A DNA stretch of 64,000 bases. It comes from Domibacillus sp. DTU_2020_1001157_1_SI_ALB_TIR_016 (GTDB lineage Bacteria > Bacillota > Bacilli > Bacillales > Domibacillaceae). Made by a program: the position numbers and the translations under genes. Of this stretch, positions 26,179 to 35,716 are shown piece after piece (positions within the stretch are counted from its first letter, which is position 1; the number at the start of each line of letters is the position of its first letter). Where the stretch lies: positions 372,001-436,000 of the forward strand of contig NZ_CP135438.1 in assembly GCF_032341995.1 (NCBI RefSeq). Reading direction: 5' to 3'. The notes under the pieces are model-generated. The model was not told the origin of the DNA, did no database searches, and saw nothing but the letters and a program-made list of their open reading frames with translations.

Positions 26179-26199
26179 GAATGCAACATAAATGATATT
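26179..26199. repeat. element B, single arm, inverted orientation
   Basis: GAATGCAACATAAATGATAT between two + strand genes. Confidence 0.55.
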
Positions 26200-26258
26200 A
26201 TAATCAGACAGGTAATATTATGAATTTATGTAAGATAAATAAAAAGAAAAGAGTGATA

Positions 26259-26924
26259 ATGATGAAGATGGTTAAAAAGAAAACAATACTCACTATGTTC
26301 TTAAGTGCAGTGTTTCCTTTTATTTTGTTAAATTCATCCGCACAAGCAGCTTCCTTTGATCCGGTTCTTGCTGAACCAACTGAGCGTTTTCCTTTCCACG
26401 ATGTACCTGCAGAATATCAGGAGCGTATTCAAGTTCTTTATGATCAGAATGTGTTCGAAGGTTTAAATAAGGATCAATTTGGTTGGTCTCTTCCTATTAA
26501 ACGTATAGATGTAGCTGTCATACTGTACCAGTCGGTCCCCATGACAACTGAAGGTGTGAAAAAAACGGAAATGAAAGATGTGCCTGAGCGTGCCGTGATG
26601 GCAGTCTCCGCACTGGAAGCAATGGGCATTGTAAATGGAAAAACGGCTACATCCTTTGGCTCAAATGATACGATTACGAGAGGAGAATTTGCCCTTATGG
26701 CTTCACAAGCTTATAGAGGCACATTACGGTCAGCAGATCAGGCAACTCATACATTCTTAGATGCAACAGGGCGATACAAAACAGCCATTGACCAGCTTCA
26801 AGCTTCAAACATTACACAGGGAAGATCCGAAAGCGAATTTGGCACATTCAAAGTAATGACTAGAGGAGAACTTGCTCTTCTTATTTATAATCTTCAGACG
26901 TTTTCTCATAAAACAGATAATTAA
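26259..26924 (+). CDS. secreted SLH-domain protein
   Basis: About 220 aa: signal peptide (KKKTILTMFLSAVFPFILL..SSAQA) and two to three S-layer homology repeats (FHDVPAEYQERIQVLYDQNV.. ; MKDVPERAVMAVSALEAMGI VNGKTATSFGSNDTITRGEF ; YKTAIDQLQASNITQGRSES.. ITRGE/MTRGE anchors). SLH repeats bind pyruvylated secondary wall polymer, so it is cell-surface bound. There is no extra catalytic domain. Several ATGs lie close together (26220, 26259, 26262); the one giving a normal signal peptide is used. Confidence 0.85.
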   Translation: MMKMVKKKTILTMFLSAVFPFILLNSSAQAASFDPVLAEPTERFPFHDVPAEYQERIQVLYDQNVFEGLNKDQFGWSLPIKRIDVAVILYQSVPMTTEGVKKTEMKDVPERAVMAVSALEAMGIVNGKTATSFGSNDTITRGEFALMASQAYRGTLRSADQATHTFLDATGRYKTAIDQLQASNITQGRSESEFGTFKVMTRGELALLIYNLQTFSHKTDN

Positions 26925-26930
26925 TTAAAC

Positions 26931-26962
26931 AAGGCCATTCATTATTGGAATGGCCTTATTTC
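26931..26962 (+). terminator. terminator of the SLH gene
   Basis: AAGGCCATTC pairs with GAATGGCCTT, then ATTTCTT. Confidence 0.8.
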
Positions 26963-27062
26963 TTATGTTTATTAAATGTATGTAGTGGTTGCTATAGACG
27001 AACTGTTCACTAACAACTTATGGTATTATTTTCAATATTAATTGTATTGGAGGTAATCAATC

Positions 27063-27392
27063 ATGCTATTTGCAAACACACCAAATCCCCCTTACTATGC
27101 TGTTATCTTTACATCTCAAAGAACGGAAAACGAGGCTGACAGCTACCACTCCATGGCTGATTTAATGGTCGCACTTGCTTCGAAACAGCCAGGATTTTTG
27201 GGAGTTGAAAGTGCTAGAGAAAAAAGCGGATTAGGGATCACGGTCTCCTACTGGGATTCATTAGATGCTATTCAACAATGGAAAGAAAATCTTTTTCATC
27301 AGAAAGCACAAGAAAAAGGGAAAAAAGATTGGTATTCTTCCTACATAACGCGTATTTGCAAAGTTGAAAAAAACTATACAATCAGCAACTAA
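27063..27392 (+). CDS. ABM-domain monooxygenase-like protein
   Basis: 109 aa, antibiotic biosynthesis monooxygenase fold: YYAVIFTSQRTENEADSYHS, KQPGFLGVESAREKSGLGIT, VSYWDSLDAIQQWKENLFHQ. This matches the YqjZ/PhnO-neighbour type of ABM protein frequently annotated in Bacillus. Enzyme activity is unproven. GGAGG at 9 nt before ATG. Confidence 0.82.
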   Translation: MLFANTPNPPYYAVIFTSQRTENEADSYHSMADLMVALASKQPGFLGVESAREKSGLGITVSYWDSLDAIQQWKENLFHQKAQEKGKKDWYSSYITRICKVEKNYTISN

Positions 27393-27425
27393 TTATTAAA
27401 CTTCATGGCTAATTATGAAGCTTTT

Positions 27426-27470
27426 GCTCAACAGTTCGGTCAACTGTTGAGTAACACTTTGAGTTTTTTT
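27426..27470 (+). terminator. terminator of the ABM gene
   Basis: GCTCAACAGTT pairs with AACTGTTGAGT; a T run follows 10 nt later. Confidence 0.6.
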
Positions 27471-27520
27471 GCTTCTAATGTTTTAGCAATTGTTAAACGA
27501 CAGTATCGATAATTCCATCA

Positions 27521-27599
27521 AAAGAACAAATAAAGGAGCAAGTACACTCCCTTATTTGTTCTTTATTTAACTAACGCACCCCATTAGTTTAATAAGAGT
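27521..27599. repeat. terminator hairpin joined to an element-A arm
   Basis: AAAGAACAAATAAAGGAG pairs with CTCCCTTATTTGTTCTTT, followed by the arm AACTAACGCACCCCATTAGT. The arm provides the premature C-terminus and stop of the truncated TIM-barrel gene. Confidence 0.65.
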
Positions 27600-27818
27600 T
27601 ATTTCTTTGTTATCACTAGAAATGTCTACGTTATCTGGTATTACAGATAAGATTTTCAACTCATACTTAGACAGGATATCTGCCAGTTCCCTCGGATCTT
27701 GTGTCAAGTCTCCTTGAACTTCTACACCATCTACCCCAATTTCTTTAGCTAGTTTGCATTTTTCTTCAACAGAAATATCTCCAAAAGACCATAAGCATAA
27801 ACCATAGTCTCTACCCAT
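27567..27818 (-). pseudogene. truncated sugar-phosphate isomerase/epimerase
   Basis: Only the first ~70 residues of a xylose-isomerase-like TIM barrel are left (MGRDYGLCLWSFGDISVEEK, AKEIGVDGVEVQGDLTQDPR); the final residues are read from an element-A arm. Family members are about 270-310 aa. It follows LacI, IolG-like and ABC importer genes and was probably an inositol-pathway isomerase or dehydratase. AAAGGAGG precedes the ATG. Confidence 0.75.
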
Positions 27819-27884
27819 ATTTCTACCTCCTTTATTTACTTTATAGGTTTTTCATAACCTCAGATAACTTATTTCAGATCACTC

Positions 27885-28895
27885 TTATATATCATGGTGA
27901 AATGATGTGGAGTTTCTCACCATCAGGCTAGTTTCTACAATATGTATTCTCATATAAGTTTCTGCTCCATCGATTTGCTTTATAAGGAGCTCGACGGCCC
28001 GACGCCCCATAATGCGTATAGGCTGAGCAATAGTTGTTAACGGAGGAGAAGTTAATTCACAAATTGAAAGGTTGTCAAAGCCGATAATAGACAGTTCTTG
28101 GGGAATACGGACATTCATTTCTCTGGCTGCTTTGATTACACCTCCTGACAACACATCACTGGATACAAAAATGGCGCTGGGACGTTCCTTCAAAGCGAGC
28201 AGCCGTTTTGCACACTCGTATCCATTTTCAATAGAGGAAGCTGTTTTAACGACAAACTGCTTATCCAGAGGGAGCTGCGCTTCTTCCATTGTGTCATGAA
28301 AAGCACGAAGACGTATCTTCCCGGCCGCTGTATTTTCTGCAATCATGGCGATTTTTTTATGATTAGACGCCAGCAAATGACGGACCGCCTGACAGGCGCC
28401 TTCATAGTTATCTATTGTAATAAGCGGCATTGCGTAATCTTGTTTTTCTGGTTCCGTAGAAAGGAAGACCCCTTTCAGTCCGCGCTTTTTCAATTCATCT
28501 TCAATAATTTCGGGATAATGGTCAGAAGCCACAATAAAGCCATCTACGTCCTGCCGAATAAGTGCAGATACGCAGCTTTTCTCTTTATCCGGCTGGCCGT
28601 CTGTGCTGCAGACCATAATATTAAACCCTTGAAATCGGCACTGTTCGCTAATACTCCTGGTTAATTCAGCAAAAAAAGGAGAGGCAATATCTGAAACGAG
28701 AAGACCAATTACTTTGGTCTTTTTTCCTGTAAGAGCTTTTGCCATTTCATTAGGGTGGTAATTCAACTTTCTAGTCGCTTCAAGCACTCTACGCTTTGTA
28801 TCCATGCTGATTAATCCCTTATTATTGATTACTTTTGAAACGGTTGCCGTAGATACACCCGCTTCTTCTGCCACATGATAAATCGTTGCTTTCAT
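27885..28895 (-). CDS. LacI-family regulator, last intact gene of the importer cluster
   Basis: 336 aa: LacI helix-turn-helix (YHVAEEAGVSTATVSKVINN, hinge NYHPNEMAKALTGKKT) and periplasmic-binding-like effector domain (VIGLLVSDIASPFFAELTRS). It is cotranscribed or nearly so with the IolG-like and ABC genes upstream and likely senses their substrate. Paralogous to the LacI gene at 34.4 kb (shared LxxGxHEIN-type effector layout with PPLTTIAQPIxxMGxxAVELLI). Confidence 0.9.
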   Translation of the reverse strand: MKATIYHVAEEAGVSTATVSKVINNKGLISMDTKRRVLEATRKLNYHPNEMAKALTGKKTKVIGLLVSDIASPFFAELTRSISEQCRFQGFNIMVCSTDGQPDKEKSCVSALIRQDVDGFIVASDHYPEIIEDELKKRGLKGVFLSTEPEKQDYAMPLITIDNYEGACQAVRHLLASNHKKIAMIAENTAAGKIRLRAFHDTMEEAQLPLDKQFVVKTASSIENGYECAKRLLALKERPSAIFVSSDVLSGGVIKAAREMNVRIPQELSIIGFDNLSICELTSPPLTTIAQPIRIMGRRAVELLIKQIDGAETYMRIHIVETSLMVRNSTSFHHDI

Positions 28896-29022
28896 AACGC
28901 CTCTCCTTTCTGTTGTTTTAGAATGAACATTTTGAATAAGACCAGGCTGTCAAGGAAAGCCTGTCCTGATATAACCTTCTTGTTTCGCTTATCATGAAGT
29001 GCTTTTTGAGCTATTGAAGAAT

Positions 29023-30054
29023 TTATGACTGGACGCTTTTTGCCATTTCCACTTCTTCAAGTTTAACTGGCTGACGTGCTTGAACGGATTTGATGCAAGC
29101 TAACGCAATAGCCAATGCGTTTCGAGCATCTTCTCCTGTCACATCCGGCTTGTTTCCAGAACGTACACTATCAACAAAAGATGTTAATTCAGCGACGTAA
29201 GCGTCATGTAATAATTCTGTGTCTTTTCTGTAAGTGTCCGTACTGATGCCGTCTGCTGTATAGCGGGTCATATTCGTTTGCTGGACACTTCCGGCTGTCA
29301 CCATGCCGGCTGAACCAAATACTTCTCCGCGTACATCATATCCGTACACCGCTTGGAAATTTGCTTCTGCTGTAGCAATAGCCCCGTTATCAAATTTAAT
29401 TGTTACGACAGCTGTATCAAGCAGCCCTTTATCTTTGAAATCCGGGCGAACGAGCGCATCGGCTACTGCGTACACTTCAGTCGGTTTTGCTCCTGGATTT
29501 AAATAAAGAAGTGTATCAAAATCATGAATTAATGTTTCTAAGAATATTGTCCATTCTGGAATTGGCGTGGGGTCGCCAAGTCCTGGATCACGCGTTAAAG
29601 ATCTTAACAGCTGTGGTGTACCAATACGCCCTTCAACAATATTGTCACGAGCAGATTTAAAGCCTGAAGCAAATCGGCGGTTAAATCCAACTTGCAGGGC
29701 GACATTGGCTTCTTTTGCTGCTGCAATTGCGGCATCTGCCTCCTCAAGGGTAACGGCCATCGGTTTTTCGCAGAACACCGCTTTTCCTGCTTTAGCGGCG
29801 GCAATAACCAGTTTTGCATGTGAGCGGGCAGGTGCTGCAATAACTACTGCATCCACTTCTGGATCATGAAACATCTCTTCTGGACTTGTATACGTTTTGG
29901 CCGCGCCAAGTTCAGACGCCAGTCTTTCGGCTGCCCCTGGAACCGGATCAGCAATCGCCACAAGTGATGCTCCATACACTTTACGCGCAATGGAAGTACC
30001 ATGAAAACTCCCCATACGTCCTGCCCCAACAAGTCCTACTTTAATTTCTTTCAT
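29023..30054 (-). CDS. iolG: Gfo/Idh/MocA dehydrogenase, inositol 2-dehydrogenase type
   Basis: 343 aa NAD(P)-dependent oxidoreductase: Rossmann motif GLVGAGRMG (7-15), the Lys97 motif FCEKP, and His177 in IHDFD, the catalytic Lys/His of IolG enzymes. The usual Asp before the HDFD box is Glu173. IolG oxidises myo-inositol to 2-keto-myo-inositol; position next to a ribose-type ABC importer fits, but scyllo-inositol or another cyclitol/sugar is possible. Start has AAGGAGG (GAGGAAC). The gene is noticeably alanine-rich and higher in GC than the neighbouring LacI. Confidence 0.8.
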   Translation of the reverse strand: MKEIKVGLVGAGRMGSFHGTSIARKVYGASLVAIADPVPGAAERLASELGAAKTYTSPEEMFHDPEVDAVVIAAPARSHAKLVIAAAKAGKAVFCEKPMAVTLEEADAAIAAAKEANVALQVGFNRRFASGFKSARDNIVEGRIGTPQLLRSLTRDPGLGDPTPIPEWTIFLETLIHDFDTLLYLNPGAKPTEVYAVADALVRPDFKDKGLLDTAVVTIKFDNGAIATAEANFQAVYGYDVRGEVFGSAGMVTAGSVQQTNMTRYTADGISTDTYRKDTELLHDAYVAELTSFVDSVRSGNKPDVTGEDARNALAIALACIKSVQARQPVKLEEVEMAKSVQS

Positions 30055-30136
30055 TTTTTGTTCCTCCTTTAATACATATAATTTTAGTTAATATACTGGC
30101 TCTAACTCTTTCATTCAAAATTCTGTGTCCCTAAAC

Positions 30137-30152
30137 AGGAAAGCTCTTTCCT
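30137..30152. promoter_or_regulatory. palindrome AGGAAAGCTCTTTCCT
   Basis: Perfect 16-bp palindrome 83 bp upstream of the IolG-like gene; sister copies lie near 35.7 and 35.8 kb. Candidate operator. Confidence 0.4.
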
Positions 30153-30184
30153 AGAGTAATAAAAAAATAATTTGTAGATTAAAT

Positions 30185-30215
30185 GCAGGAAAGCAATTTT
30201 TTAATTGCTTCCTGC
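30185..30215 (-). terminator. intercistronic hairpin
   Basis: GCAGGAAAGCAATT pairs with AATTGCTTCCTGC (one bulge). It separates the permease and dehydrogenase cistrons and may attenuate or stabilise the importer mRNA. Confidence 0.55.
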
Positions 30216-30278
30216 AGCCAATATATTAGAACATTCAGTATCTTTTGTGCCTATTTATAATTTACACTTTCAAGAACT

Positions 30279-31262
30279 TTACTTATTTTTGCGTTGCCGT
30301 AGAACATCCACATATACAGCGGCAATGATAACAAATCCGATAAAAGCCATTTGCAGATCTGCCGCGACATTCATGAGGTTGAGTCCGTTGCGAAGAACCG
30401 CAATAATTAAAGCACCAATCAATGTACCCCAGACTGTACCTACTCCGCCAAAGAAGCTGGCTCCTCCAATAATAACAGCCGCGATCGCATCCAGTTCAAA
30501 GCCAAGACCCGCAAGAGGAAAAGCAGAGTTAACGCGTCCTACCATCACTAATCCAGCTAAGCCTGCCATAAAACCACTGATCGCGTAAACAATAATCAAT
30601 ACACGGTCAACGTTAATTCCTGATAAGTGAGTCGCTTCCTTATTTCCGCCAATGGCATAAATATACCGGCCTGTCATCGTACGCGTTAAGAATAGGTGAA
30701 GAATCACGCACATGACAATTACAAGAATAAAGCTGTAAGGGATAATACCGATTGACTGGCTGCCAAAAAACTGAATCATGAATGGGAAGCCTGCGATTGG
30801 GGCTGCCCCTGTAATAATTAAAGCAATCCCACGTGCAATATTCATGGTTCCAAGCGTTGCAATAAATGGATGAGGCAGGCGCAGCTTCGTTAACATAATG
30901 CCATTTAAATACCCGCAAAGCGCACCTACAAGCAGACAAACCAGTATTCCCACAATGGGGTGAAGACCCATATTGACCGTGACGACGCCCATCAGCATAA
31001 TCGAAATAGCCAGGATAGCGCCGACCGACAAGTCAATGCCTGCTGTTAAAATGGGCAGAAGCAGCCCAAGTGCCAACAGTGCATTAATGGAAGACTGGCC
31101 GGCAATATTCATAATGTTGCTCAGCGTCAAAAAGTCCCTGTTCAATGCTGATAAAATCACGACCAGCAGTGCAAGCCCAATTAAGGATCCAAACTTGCTC
31201 ATGAGTCCCTTGGAAATCTTTTTTGATTCCAGTTTCTTTTTCCCTACTGCCAATTCTGCCAT
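30279..31262 (-). CDS. ABC importer permease, ribose/inositol type
   Basis: 327 aa RbsC-like inner-membrane protein with about ten helices; the family stretches GLLLPILTAGIDLSVGAILA and GLAGLVMVGRVNSAFPLAGL-type loops are present, as is AAVIIGGASFFGGVGTVWGT, which contacts the ATPase. Preceded by the ATPase with a 2-bp gap. Confidence 0.9.
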   Translation of the reverse strand: MAELAVGKKKLESKKISKGLMSKFGSLIGLALLVVILSALNRDFLTLSNIMNIAGQSSINALLALGLLLPILTAGIDLSVGAILAISIMLMGVVTVNMGLHPIVGILVCLLVGALCGYLNGIMLTKLRLPHPFIATLGTMNIARGIALIITGAAPIAGFPFMIQFFGSQSIGIIPYSFILVIVMCVILHLFLTRTMTGRYIYAIGGNKEATHLSGINVDRVLIIVYAISGFMAGLAGLVMVGRVNSAFPLAGLGFELDAIAAVIIGGASFFGGVGTVWGTLIGALIIAVLRNGLNLMNVAADLQMAFIGFVIIAAVYVDVLRQRKNK

Positions 31263-31264
31263 AT

Positions 31265-32824
31265 TTATTTCCCTCCTACTCTTATTTTCTCAAGTGATGC
31301 AGGCTGTTCCCCTTCACAAAGATCTTCTTCCGTCAATTTTCCTGTAGCCGCTTTCATAATCAGCTCCTGGCTGGCTTCTTCTTTTAAAAGATCCGCCGTG
31401 ATTTCCCCTTCACACATGACTAAGATGCGGTTGCACACTCCTAGTATTTCAGGCAGTTCTGACGAAACAATCACTACGATGGCGCCGTCTTCAACTAAAG
31501 AGTTAATCAAACGGTATACTTCCGTTTTTGCTCCAACATCGATTCCACGTGTCGGCTCATCGAAGAAGAATACTCTGGCTTCTGTTGAAAGCCATTTGGC
31601 AATCACGACTTTCTGCTGATTTCCGCCGCTCAGTTTTCTTGCATGCTTTTGGATGTCATTTGGGCGGATTTGAAGTTCACGGACATACGTATCAGATCTT
31701 TTATTGACCTCGCCATTTTGAATAAACAGCCCTTTTTTGAACTTTTTCAGGCTGGCAAGTGCCATATTAAAATGAAGTGACTGGTCCAGGACAAGCCCTT
31801 CGCCTTTTCGATCTTCCGTAATGAATGCCATGCCTGCATTGATCGCGTCTTTAGGCGACTTGATTTTCACTTTTTTCCCAAAAACATGCACCTTTCCAGA
31901 GTCGATTGGATCAGCCCCGAAAATGCCTCTGATCAGTTCTGTCCGGCCCGCACCGACAAGCCCTGAGATTCCTAAAATCTGTCCTTGATAAGCAGTAAAA
32001 TTAATGGGCTTGTCTGATCCTTTCAGCCGCAAGTTTTCAACTTTCAGTCCAGGGCTGCCCAGCTTGAAATTCCCTTTTGGAAACTTATCTTCCAATGCGC
32101 GGCCGACCATTAGTTCAATCATGGTATCTGTACTTGTTTCACTGACCTGGCGGGTAGCTACTGCTTTCCCATCTCGCAGGATGGTAATCCGATCCCCGAT
32201 TTGTTTTAGCTCTTCTAGACGATGTGAGATATATACAATAGCAATTCCTTGCCTTTTAAGCTCCATAATGGTTTCCAGCAGCTGTTCCGCTTCTGATGCA
32301 CTTAAGCTGGAAGTGGGTTCATCCAAAATGATAAGTTTTGTATCAATTGTCAGCGCTTTTGCAATCTCGACAAGCTGCTGCTGGCCTATCCCGAGCGTGG
32401 AAACAAGCGCCTCTGGATCGATATTCTGGCCAAGCCGTTTTAGAATTTCTTTAGACCGGTTAATCATTTCTTTCCTATTTAAAAAGGAAAACCTGCCTTT
32501 TACTTTTAGTTCTCTTCCTAAAAAGATATTTTCGTAGACCGGCAGTTCAGGAACAAGGTTCAGCTCCTGATAAATCGTTGCAATGCCTAGATCCATAGCG
32601 TCTGACGGTGTTTTAATATTTACCTTCTGCCCTTCCCAAAACAATTCACCTTCGTCTTTAGAATAAGCACCTGTCATGATTTTGATAATGGTTGATTTTC
32701 CGGCACCGTTTTCTCCTAAAAGCACATGAACTTCTCCAGCCCTGACATCTAAATTAATATTCTTCAAGACCGGAATACCGGAAAAGCCTTTACAAACATT
32801 TTCAAGTCTAAGCAACTCTTTCAT
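31265..32824 (-). CDS. ABC importer ATPase with two nucleotide-binding domains
   Basis: 519 aa RbsA/XylG/IatA-type protein. First cassette: Walker A GENGAGKST, signature LGIGQQQLVEIAKAL, Walker B LIILDEPTSSL. Second cassette: degenerate Walker A GLVGAGRTE, signature LSGGNQQKVVIAKWL, Walker B FFFDEPTRGID. Drives uptake of a sugar or cyclitol. AAGGAGG-type site before the ATG. Confidence 0.92.
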   Translation of the reverse strand: MKELLRLENVCKGFSGIPVLKNINLDVRAGEVHVLLGENGAGKSTIIKIMTGAYSKDEGELFWEGQKVNIKTPSDAMDLGIATIYQELNLVPELPVYENIFLGRELKVKGRFSFLNRKEMINRSKEILKRLGQNIDPEALVSTLGIGQQQLVEIAKALTIDTKLIILDEPTSSLSASEAEQLLETIMELKRQGIAIVYISHRLEELKQIGDRITILRDGKAVATRQVSETSTDTMIELMVGRALEDKFPKGNFKLGSPGLKVENLRLKGSDKPINFTAYQGQILGISGLVGAGRTELIRGIFGADPIDSGKVHVFGKKVKIKSPKDAINAGMAFITEDRKGEGLVLDQSLHFNMALASLKKFKKGLFIQNGEVNKRSDTYVRELQIRPNDIQKHARKLSGGNQQKVVIAKWLSTEARVFFFDEPTRGIDVGAKTEVYRLINSLVEDGAIVVIVSSELPEILGVCNRILVMCEGEITADLLKEEASQELIMKAATGKLTEEDLCEGEQPASLEKIRVGGK

Positions 32825-32988
32825 AGCTTTCCTCCTCCGTATTACCTGATTGTGTGGGTATCACAATACCACCTGGAATTCCTGAACCAGCGATCTCTTT
32901 CGCAATACAGGAGCATTTGGATGAATCTCATTCTCTTAAAAGCAATCCTTTTATATTCTGGCAATGTATTTGTTTGGTCTGCCGGAAA

Positions 32989-33963
32989 TTACTTTCCTGT
33001 ATATTTTTTAATTTCCGAGAGCGCTTCCTCAACATTTTCTTTTGTCACAATTTCTGTACCTGAATCAATCCGTTTTTCTACTTCTTCCCCATTTAGTTTT
33101 TTAGCTGCTGCTTCAACGGACAAGTAACCCATTTGGTATGGATCCTGCGCTACTTCAGCAGTCAGCCCGCCTGCCTGAATGGACTCCAATCCTTCAGTCG
33201 TACCATCGAAACCAACCACTAAAATATCCTTATTTTTTGATTCAACTGCACGTAAAGCACCTAATGCCATCGTTTCGCTGGTAGTAAACACAGCTTTGAT
33301 ATCAGGATTAGATTGAAGAATATTTTGCATAACCGTTAAGGCTTTATCTTTATCGCTGTCTGCAGCCTGTACAGTTGCTACTTTAAGGCCAGCCTCTTCC
33401 AGTGCTTCTTTCGCTCCATTTGTACGCTCGTCATGCGTAGTACTTCCCAGCTGTCCACGGATAATCGCAACTTTATCTCCTTTGCTAAGCTTATCCGCTA
33501 GGAATTCTCCCCCCATTTTTCCAGCACTGAAGTTTTCTGTTCCAACAAAACTCACTTTATCTGCATACTCGGCATCACTGTCTAGAAAAATTACTGGCTT
33601 GTCACTATCTTTATATTGCTGAAGTGCGTTTAATACTGTTGTAGGCTGACTCGGCGCTAACACTAATGCACTCGTTCCGCTTGTGAACTGATCCTGAATC
33701 ATTGAGATTTGCTGGTCTACCTGTGTTTCGCTTGCTGGTGCCATTACATTCACATCAATTCCATACTTCTCACCAGCATCCATTGCACCGCGTTCTGCAA
33801 TCTTCCAATACTCCTCATTAGAAGCTTTTAAAATAACGGAGATTTTTTCACTGCCACCACTACTCCCACCTTGAGAAGAAGTTGCGCTGTTCTCTTCCCC
33901 ACAACCAGCTAATAAAAAGCTTAATGACAGAGCTGCACCAGATAACACTTTGATTTTTTTCAT
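32989..33963 (-). CDS. substrate-binding lipoprotein of the ABC importer
   Basis: 324 aa; lipobox LLAGC (Cys21), a Ser/Gly linker, then a periplasmic-binding type-1 domain (ISVILKASNEEYWKIAERGA.., VGFDGTTEGLESIQAGGLTA). Closest in style to the ribose/galactose/inositol binders (RbsB/IbpA). First gene of the operon. 164 bp separate it from the ATPase, with no clear hairpin. An exact echo of its 5' region lies near 36 kb. Confidence 0.9.
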   Translation of the reverse strand: MKKIKVLSGAALSLSFLLAGCGEENSATSSQGGSSGGSEKISVILKASNEEYWKIAERGAMDAGEKYGIDVNVMAPASETQVDQQISMIQDQFTSGTSALVLAPSQPTTVLNALQQYKDSDKPVIFLDSDAEYADKVSFVGTENFSAGKMGGEFLADKLSKGDKVAIIRGQLGSTTHDERTNGAKEALEEAGLKVATVQAADSDKDKALTVMQNILQSNPDIKAVFTTSETMALGALRAVESKNKDILVVGFDGTTEGLESIQAGGLTAEVAQDPYQMGYLSVEAAAKKLNGEEVEKRIDSGTEIVTKENVEEALSEIKKYTGK

Positions 33964-34223
33964 TTTAATTCCCCCAACCTATTTTTAAATTTTTAAATCT
34001 TCAATAATATAAACTAACTTGTTTGTTAGACTGAATGAATCATGCGCCATATAATGGATCGCTTTTATATTTAATAAAGATATTTTTGTTTTTTTATTAA
34101 AGATTTTGAGTAATATTCCTTTTAAGACCGATATTGCTTTTTTCAAAGCGGTTGTGCCCTTTCTTCCTTAACTTTCTTGGATGTTTCCGCTTAAATTAGA
34201 ATGGTATATTCTCAACAATTTAA

Positions 34224-34237
34224 TGGAAGCGCTTAAA
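34224..34237. promoter_or_regulatory. catabolite-responsive element (cre)
   Basis: TGGAAGCGCTTAAA matches the CcpA consensus TGWAANCGNWNNCW apart from the last C-A step; it is 260 bp upstream of the binding-protein gene. LacI-type regulators of the neighbourhood could also bind it. Confidence 0.5.
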
Positions 34238-34372
34238 TAAGTGACCGGTAAAAAGAGTAGAACATTTTATCTGAAAATAAATTATCTTATCTTTGATCAA
34301 ACACCACTCAGTTCTAGCCTTATTAGCAGCTATCCTCGCTATTTCTTTATTTATGTTCCTAGAAGACAGATG

Positions 34373-35377
34373 TTAAATATTCCTTTTTTGTGCGGTGGAT
34401 TTTCGGACAATCAATTTAGGAGATAACATCACACGTTGTTTCGATGCCTTCTTTTTTTCAATTTCTTCTATTAATAATTCGACTACTTTTTCCCCCATCT
34501 CTTCAATTGGCTGCGCAATCGTCGTGAGGGGCGGCTCACAGATTGTAGACAGCACTGTATCATCAAATCCAATAATTGATACTTCATCTGGCACTTTTAG
34601 ATTTAATTCATGTGCACCCTGCATTGCCCCAATCGCCAAAGATTCAGTAGAGGCAAAAACAGCCGTTGGCGGATTGGACTTTTTTAGAAGGCTTAGCATC
34701 GATTTTTTTCCTTCTTCAAGAGAGGTGTTGTTGGTCAGTACCAAGCTTTCATCATAATTTAGTCCTGCTTCTTCCAACGATTTTCTATAACCATTTACTC
34801 TCGCTTGTAAAGTAGAAAAGACTGTGTCTTCCGTAATCATTGCAATCTTTGTGTGACCAAGGTTAATCAAGTGGTTTGTTGCTTCGTATCCGCCTAAATA
34901 ATCGTCTACAAGCACAGTATTTACTGCCAAAGAAGGGACGTCCCTAGAAAGTAGTGCAATAGGAAGATCAGCTTTGATTAACGCTTTGACTGCCTGCCCT
35001 TTTCTAAGACCCGTTGCCACAATAATGCCCTCCGTGTATTTTTGTTTCAGAATTGAAACATATTCGACCTCGTTTTTCAGGTCATTGTCTGTACTACAGA
35101 TCATGAGGCTATAGCCATGCCGCTTTACATGGTTTTCAATAACACGCGCGACTTCTGCCATAAACGGGTTAGCAATATTAGGAATCAAAAGACCTATCAT
35201 TTGAAGGCGCTTTCTTACAGATGCGACAACACTAGGCTGATAATTTAATTCCAGCATAGTCGCCTTCACTTTGTTTCTGGTTTTTTCTGCAAGGTTTCCT
35301 GTGTTATTAAGTACCTTAGACACAGTGGAAATAGATACTCCCGCTTTTTCAGCTACATCGTATATCGTAGATTTCAT
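34373..35377 (-). CDS. LacI-family regulator
   Basis: 334 aa: HTH YDVAEKAGVSISTVSKVLNN, hinge NYQPSVVASVRKRLQ, effector domain MIGLLIPNIANPFMAEVARV. It sits directly upstream of the ABC importer operon and in the same direction, and is the best candidate for its repressor. A GTAAACGTTAC palindrome, a LacI/CcpA-type site, lies 30 bp before the start. Confidence 0.9.
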   Translation of the reverse strand: MKSTIYDVAEKAGVSISTVSKVLNNTGNLAEKTRNKVKATMLELNYQPSVVASVRKRLQMIGLLIPNIANPFMAEVARVIENHVKRHGYSLMICSTDNDLKNEVEYVSILKQKYTEGIIVATGLRKGQAVKALIKADLPIALLSRDVPSLAVNTVLVDDYLGGYEATNHLINLGHTKIAMITEDTVFSTLQARVNGYRKSLEEAGLNYDESLVLTNNTSLEEGKKSMLSLLKKSNPPTAVFASTESLAIGAMQGAHELNLKVPDEVSIIGFDDTVLSTICEPPLTTIAQPIEEMGEKVVELLIEEIEKKKASKQRVMLSPKLIVRKSTAQKRNI

Positions 35378-35405
35378 TCATTTTTCCCCTTCTATTTTTC
35401 AACAT

Positions 35406-35417
35406 TGTAAACGTTAC
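35406..35417. promoter_or_regulatory. LacI/CcpA-type operator
   Basis: TGTAAACGTTAC with central ACG, upstream of the lacI gene at 34.4-35.4 kb. Confidence 0.4.
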
Positions 35418-35716
35418 TCTAACCGAAATTTCTTTGAAGGTTAAAGTATCGAGTCATGGTTGAAAAAGCTGATTATGAGGCAAAAGCTGTTCATGTAGAC
35501 TAGCTCTCAATTCATAAATAAAGAAAGGGATCTTATTTTGTTAAAACCAATAAGTTCGCTGCATCGTAACATCCACTTAATTAGTAGTTATCCTCAGCAT
35601 AGAATTGAAAGCCTTTTCTAACACCTCCAGATTTCTTCTTTACAGTTAACTTATTGTAGTGCTTTCAAATAAACACTAGTTCATGGGCCTCTCTTTTATT
35701 TATCAACCAGCCAGAC

